Below, one piece after another: positions 60,278 through 64,000 of a stretch of DNA of 64,000 nt. The position numbers and the translations under genes were made by a program. The notes beneath the pieces are model-generated. The model was given only the letters and a program-made list of their open reading frames with translations, had not been told where the DNA came from and did no database searches. Source of the stretch: Pseudoxanthomonas sp. z9 (GTDB taxonomy: Bacteria > Pseudomonadota > Gammaproteobacteria > Xanthomonadales > Xanthomonadaceae); the NCBI RefSeq assembly GCF_006542425.1, contig NZ_VFID01000007.1:744001-808000 (forward strand), in the 5' to 3' direction. Every line of letters starts with the position of its first letter. Within the stretch, counting starts at the first letter, position 1.

Positions 60278-61657
60278 ATGAGGCGCCACCATTCGCTCAA
60301 GGGCAAGCTGCTGGCCACGCTGATGGGCGTCAGCCTGATCGGCTGGCTGATCTGGCTGGGTTGCCAGTACGTGCAGGTCTCGCGGCAGCAGAACGGGCAC
60401 TGGGACCAGTCGCTGCGCGAGGTCGGCCAGCAGATCCTGATGTCGATGCCGAGCGACGTCGATACCGTCGGTGGCCGTTCGCGCCTGCAACTGCCGGCGG
60501 ATCTGCCCGCCCAGCCCAACTACAAGTTCGACAAGATCCGCTTCCAGGTCTGGAGCCTGCAGCGTCGCGAGAGCATCGTGTCGTCCAACGGCGCGCCGAA
60601 GACCCCGCTGCAGCCCAGTTTCCGGACCGGACTGGCCAACACCCGCACCGCCGGCGACGACTGGCGCGTCTACGCGGTCACCGACGCCAGCGGTCGCGTG
60701 CAGGTGCAGGTCGGCATGTCGCGCAAGCAATTGCGGGCCGAGGTGGCCTGGTGGGTGAAGATCACCCTGCTGTCGGCGGTGGCGCTGATGGTGGGGCTGG
60801 CGCTGGCAATCTGGGCGGCGATCGGCTGGAGCCTGCGCCCGGTGAATCGCCTGCGCAATCTGATGTCGCAGCGTGATGCGCTGGATTTGGCTCCGCTGCC
60901 CACCGCCGGCATCCCGCGCGAGATCCAGCCGCTGGTGCAATCCTTCAATGGCCTGCTGTCCCGGCTGGCCGACGCGATGCACGGCGAGCGCCAATTCCTG
61001 GCCGACGCCGCGCATGAACTGCGCACGCCGCTGGCGGCGTTGCAGACCCAGACCCAGGTCGCGCTGCGCGCCGGCAGCGAGGCCGACGCCCGGCAGGCGC
61101 TGGGCCAGCTCGCCCACGGCATCGAACGCACGTCGCGGCTGGCGCAGCAGCTGCTCGACTCGGCCCGCCTCGACGCCTCGCAGCGTCGCCATGACCACGC
61201 GACGGTCGAACTCGCCGACGTGGTGACGATGGTGGTGCGCGAGTTCGAGATCATGGCTTCGCGCCGGCAGCAGACCATCGTGCTCAACACCGCGGTCGCG
61301 CCGGTGTCCGGCGATCTCGACGATCTGGGCGTGCTGGTGCGCAACCTGATCGACAACGCCATCCGCTACAGCGGCGAAGGCGGCCGGGTGGTGGTGGCCT
61401 GTGGCCGCGGCGCGGATGGCGCGGGCGTGGAGTTGACCGTCACCGACAACGGCCCCGGCGTCCCGCGGGAAGAACGCGCGCAGATCTTCGATCGGTTCTT
61501 CCGCGGCAGCAACGGCAATGGCGAACGCGGCAGCGGCATCGGCCTGTCTCTGGTCCGGCGCATCGCCCAGTCTTATGGCGCGGAAGTCACCCTGGATGAC
61601 GGGCTGGATGGACGCGGCCTGTCGATTCGCGTGCGGTTCCCGGATCCGGAACGCTGA
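60278..61657 (+). CDS. Sensor histidine kinase (QseC/PmrB-like)
   Basis: This 459-residue inner-membrane kinase has two TM segments (about 13-33 and 160-185) around a periplasmic domain of about 125 residues, then a HisKA domain with phospho-acceptor H246 in AAHELRTPLAAL and a HATPase_c domain with N-box NLIDNAIRYSG, DNGPGVP and GSGIGLSLV. It pairs with the upstream regulator. The signal is unknown; the related PmrB and QseC sense metal ions, pH or cationic peptides. Confidence 0.94.
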   Translation: MRRHHSLKGKLLATLMGVSLIGWLIWLGCQYVQVSRQQNGHWDQSLREVGQQILMSMPSDVDTVGGRSRLQLPADLPAQPNYKFDKIRFQVWSLQRRESIVSSNGAPKTPLQPSFRTGLANTRTAGDDWRVYAVTDASGRVQVQVGMSRKQLRAEVAWWVKITLLSAVALMVGLALAIWAAIGWSLRPVNRLRNLMSQRDALDLAPLPTAGIPREIQPLVQSFNGLLSRLADAMHGERQFLADAAHELRTPLAALQTQTQVALRAGSEADARQALGQLAHGIERTSRLAQQLLDSARLDASQRRHDHATVELADVVTMVVREFEIMASRRQQTIVLNTAVAPVSGDLDDLGVLVRNLIDNAIRYSGEGGRVVVACGRGADGAGVELTVTDNGPGVPREERAQIFDRFFRGSNGNGERGSGIGLSLVRRIAQSYGAEVTLDDGLDGRGLSIRVRFPDPER

Positions 61658-61666
61658 CGCCCGCAC

Positions 61667-62779
61667 TCAACGCGGCAGGCGCCACCACGGCGTGAACGCC
61701 TGCGGCGCGTCCAGCGCAACCGCCTGCCCGATCATCGGCGTGCTCAGGGCCACGCCGCGCTCGGCGGCGATCGCGCTGACCGCTTCCATGGGCGCGTTCC
61801 AGTCGTGGAAGGCCAGATCGAAGGTGCCGTTGTGGATTGGCATCATCCAGCGCCCACGCAGATCCAGGTGGGCCTGCACGCTCTGCTCCGGCAGCATGTG
61901 CACGCCTTCCCACAGCGGGTCATAGGCGCCGCATTCGAGCAGGGTCAGATCGAACGGCCCCAGCCGCTCACCGATTTCGCGAAAGCCGGGGAAGTAGCCC
62001 GTGTCGCCGCTGAAGAAGATTTTCTGGTGCGGGGTCTCGATGACCCAGGATGACCACAGGGTGGGATTGCGCTGGAACGGCGCGCGTCCGGAGAAATGCT
62101 GTGCGGGGGTGGCGGTCAGGTGCAGGCCACCCACCCGCACCGACTGCCACCAGTCCAGTTGGGTGATCCGATCCTTCGGCACGCCCCAGCGCGCCAGAAG
62201 ATCGCCTACGCCCAGCGGGGTGATGAAGCGTTCGGCGCGCCCGGCAAGGGCCCGGATCGTCGCCTTGTCCAGGTGATCGTAGTGATCATGCGACAGGATG
62301 ACGCCGGCGATGGGCGGAAGCTCGGACAGCGCGATCGCCGGCGCGTGGAAACGCTTGGGACCGGCCCATTGCACCGGCGAGGCACGCTCGGAGAACACCG
62401 GGTCGGTGATCCAGTAGCCGCCTTCAAGCTTCAGCAGGATGGTCGAATGGCCAATGCGATAGAGCGTGCCGTCCGCGGCCGCGTCCAGTTCCGCGCGGGT
62501 GATTTTCCGGACCGGCAGCGCGGCGGGCGGCACGGTACGCTCGGATTTTCCGAACATGAAACGCCACCACAAGCCGGGAATTTCCCGCGTGGCCGGCTGG
62601 CGGGGTTCGACCGGATTGCGGAATGCGCGCTCGCCATACTGCGGCGACTGCGGATAGGGAACGGTGCTGCAAGCGGACAGGGACATGTAGAGCATTCCGG
62701 CGATCAGGAACAGGAAGAAGGCGGCGACGCGCCGGCCGGGGCGCCGCCGGGGGGAGGAACGGCGGCGCCCGCGGCTCAT
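61667..62779 (-). CDS. Metallo-beta-lactamase-fold lipoprotein, NAPE-PLD/UlaG-like
   Basis: This 370-residue protein has an Arg-rich start (MSRGRRRSSPRRRPGRR), a hydrophobic segment with lipobox-like SLSAC, and a metallo-beta-lactamase domain with VILSHDHYDHLD, FSGDTGYFPGF and MPIHNGTFDLAFHDW. This pattern matches NAPE-hydrolysing phospholipase D-like proteins. A phospholipid role at the membrane is possible but not proven. It overlaps the upstream GNAT by ATGA and converges with the sensor kinase. Confidence 0.85.
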   Translation of the reverse strand: MSRGRRRSSPRRRPGRRVAAFFLFLIAGMLYMSLSACSTVPYPQSPQYGERAFRNPVEPRQPATREIPGLWWRFMFGKSERTVPPAALPVRKITRAELDAAADGTLYRIGHSTILLKLEGGYWITDPVFSERASPVQWAGPKRFHAPAIALSELPPIAGVILSHDHYDHLDKATIRALAGRAERFITPLGVGDLLARWGVPKDRITQLDWWQSVRVGGLHLTATPAQHFSGRAPFQRNPTLWSSWVIETPHQKIFFSGDTGYFPGFREIGERLGPFDLTLLECGAYDPLWEGVHMLPEQSVQAHLDLRGRWMMPIHNGTFDLAFHDWNAPMEAVSAIAAERGVALSTPMIGQAVALDAPQAFTPWWRLPR

Positions 62780-63306
62780 GATGCGGTCGGGATGGACAGG
62801 CGGAGCGTGCCGCTGCGGCCATCGCCAATGCTGGCACCGCTGATCTGCAGCGGCGGCAGGTACGTGCCCTGCTGCCACTGCACCGCGAAACATCCCAGTT
62901 GCGACGCCGTCTCGCTTGCCGACGCGAGCAGGCGCGTTTCCACGTCGCGGCCGCGATGCGCCGGATCCACGTACAGCGATTCCAGTCGCAGGTAATAGCC
63001 GCGTTCCAGCAGCGAGAAACCGACGGTGGCGGCGGCATAGCCGACCGCGGCCTCACCGTCGCGCGCGACCCAGGCCCAGGCACGCAGCGGTGGATCGAAC
63101 AGGGCTTCCATCAATTCGAGCAGGCCCGCCGATGCCTCCCGGCCTTCCGTCGCCGGATACCGGCCCTGGTCGTGCTGTAGATCGCACAACGCCATCAGGA
63201 CCTCGATATCGCGGCGGGAAACCCGGGTGACGGCGTACCCGGCCATGGCGGGAAAGGTGGGTGGCGATACGCGACTGCGTGGCACGAGAGCGGGGAACAG
63301 GTTCAC
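62776..63306 (-). CDS. GNAT-like acetyltransferase
   Basis: This 176-residue protein has LRLESLYVDPAHRGRDVETRLL, an acetyl-CoA-site region in which the usual RGxGxG is replaced by RGRDVE, so acetyl-CoA binding may be weakened or the family branch unusual. The GTG at 63306 is proposed as start because GGAGGA lies five bases upstream; the ATG at 63246 lacks such a site. It is co-transcribed with the metallo-beta-lactamase-fold gene (ATGA overlap). Confidence 0.75.
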   Translation of the reverse strand: MNLFPALVPRSRVSPPTFPAMAGYAVTRVSRRDIEVLMALCDLQHDQGRYPATEGREASAGLLELMEALFDPPLRAWAWVARDGEAAVGYAAATVGFSLLERGYYLRLESLYVDPAHRGRDVETRLLASASETASQLGCFAVQWQQGTYLPPLQISGASIGDGRSGTLRLSIPTAS

Positions 63307-63361
63307 GGGATTCCTCCGGGTGGGGGCTGCATTGCGTCGCGGCGCATCCTGCGCCGGCGGC

Positions 63362-63378
63362 ATTAAAAGGGCTTTAAG
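63362..63378. promoter_or_regulatory. Tandem half-site, second probable response-regulator box
   Basis: ATTAAA-agggc-TTTAAG, the same layout as at 59548-59564 (ATTAAR-NNGGC-TTTAAR). It lies in the 186-base divergent region between the GNAT operon and the propeller gene and could control either. Confidence 0.6.
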
Positions 63379-63492
63379 TCGCCGCCACCCCGTTGGTGCC
63401 GGCATGCCGGTGTTCATGAAACCCGCCAGCTGAACACGCATCCGGGGCGAATGCGCTTAGGATTCCGGCCTCCCCTTTTCCGGAACGCCTCC

Positions 63493-64000
63493 ATGCCTGG
63501 TCGTGTCGCACCTGCCGCAGGGTGCCTGCTGGCCTGCCTGCTCGCCGTCGCGCCTGCGCATGCCCAGGTGCTCGGCATCGCCCTGGACGGCAAGGCGCGG
63601 ATGAACAATGGCGAGGTGGAAATACTCGGGACGCCCGCACCGGATCGCGCGGCGTTCTACGACACCGCCAACGGACAACTGCGGCTGCTCGGCGAAGTCG
63701 AGGTGCCGATCAGTTTCCAAGGGCCGCCGTCCAGCATCGCGATCAGCGCGGATCGCCGGCAGGCGCTGGTCACCGCTTTCACCCGCGCCGATCCCGGGCG
63801 CGCCGGCGCGTTCACCGCCAATCACGAGATGGCGGTAATCGATCTGGCTTCAACGCCGATGCGCGTCACGCAGACACTTACCCTGGCGGCGGCGCCCTCG
63901 TCGGTGAGCCTGCATCCGGATGGCCGCCACGCCTGGGTACCGCATACCGGCGCCGACAGTGTCAGCGTGCTGGAAAAACGCGCCGAGCGCTGGGAAGTCG
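63493..64000 (+). CDS. Exported YncE-like beta-propeller protein (3' end beyond window)
   Basis: The frame opens with ATG at 63493 and runs 169 codons to the window edge. A signal peptide is clear (CLLACLLAVAPAHAQ, cleavage near residue 25). The rest has propeller-like units such as SIAISADRRQALVTAF and SVSLHPDGRHAWVPHTGADSVSVLE, resembling YncE/surface-layer type propellers. Function unknown. It may be controlled from the half-site motif 115 bases upstream. Confidence 0.78.
   Translation, partial: MPGRVAPAAGCLLACLLAVAPAHAQVLGIALDGKARMNNGEVEILGTPAPDRAAFYDTANGQLRLLGEVEVPISFQGPPSSIAISADRRQALVTAFTRADPGRAGAFTANHEMAVIDLASTPMRVTQTLTLAAAPSSVSLHPDGRHAWVPHTGADSVSVLEKRAERWEV

Overview
This window is GC-rich chromosomal DNA that reads as a member of the Xanthomonadaceae/Lysobacteraceae (Xanthomonas, Lysobacter, Luteimonas or Pseudoxanthomonas relatives). 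The grounds are the N-acetylglucosamine (GlcNAc) locus that combines an FHS-family permease, a SIS-type deaminase and large TonB-dependent receptors, the rpsU-yqeY-dnaG order, the aa3 oxidase cluster, and REP-like and GGGAATCGGG-type intergenic repeats. Genus assignment is inference. No tRNA, rRNA, CRISPR array, insertion sequence or prophage was recognised.

1-16.4 kb is a GlcNAc/chitin-oligosaccharide utilisation locus. A minus-strand operon runs nagP (inner-membrane permease), nagR-like LacI repressor, nagB-II (deaminase), nagA (deacetylase) and nagX (cut by the left edge), with four-base ATGA overlaps between nagR, nagB-II and nagA. Facing it are a glucokinase-family sugar kinase and a TonB-dependent receptor, then a second receptor, then a secreted GH20 beta-hexosaminidase. 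A palindrome with core ACAACGTTGT precedes nagP, the kinase and receptor 2 and is probably the LacI-family operator. The leader of receptor 2 is a decayed copy of the promoter-kinase unit: operator, promoter spacing, 5' UTR hairpin position and translation start match those of the kinase, but only a 97-codon N-to-C-terminal remnant of a second kinase is left.

16.4-28.9 kb is housekeeping: a VanZ-like protein, a MidA-like methyltransferase, a pterin set (FolM-like reductase, a FolK-like protein lacking key residues, FolB) with a mechanosensitive channel inside it, tsaD, then rpsU, yqeY, a GNAT, a YihY-type protein, dnaG, a DUF442-type phosphatase and an S9 peptidase.

28.9-37.5 kb is the aa3 cytochrome c oxidase supercluster: coxB, coxA, a 44-residue single-pass protein, ctaG, coxC, and a second operon with SURF1, a Sco-like protein, ctaA and ctaB for heme A supply. 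37.7-41 kb is putA (proline to glutamate).

41-52.8 kb has two tandem paralogous membrane GGDEF proteins, a FadL porin, a rhomboid protease, a DUF1820 protein, a CPA2 antiporter, a methyltransferase, and the operon gpmI-envC-ctpA. 52.9-64 kb has a secreted protein with seven 18-19-residue VNG repeats, an M28 lipoprotein peptidase, a MAPEG protein, a TruC-type pseudouridine synthase, an M16 peptidase, an OmpR-type two-component system, a metallo-beta-lactamase-fold lipoprotein, a GNAT and the start of a beta-propeller protein. Two near-identical tandem half-site motifs, one before the two-component system and one in the GNAT/propeller divergent region, suggest a small regulon of that system.
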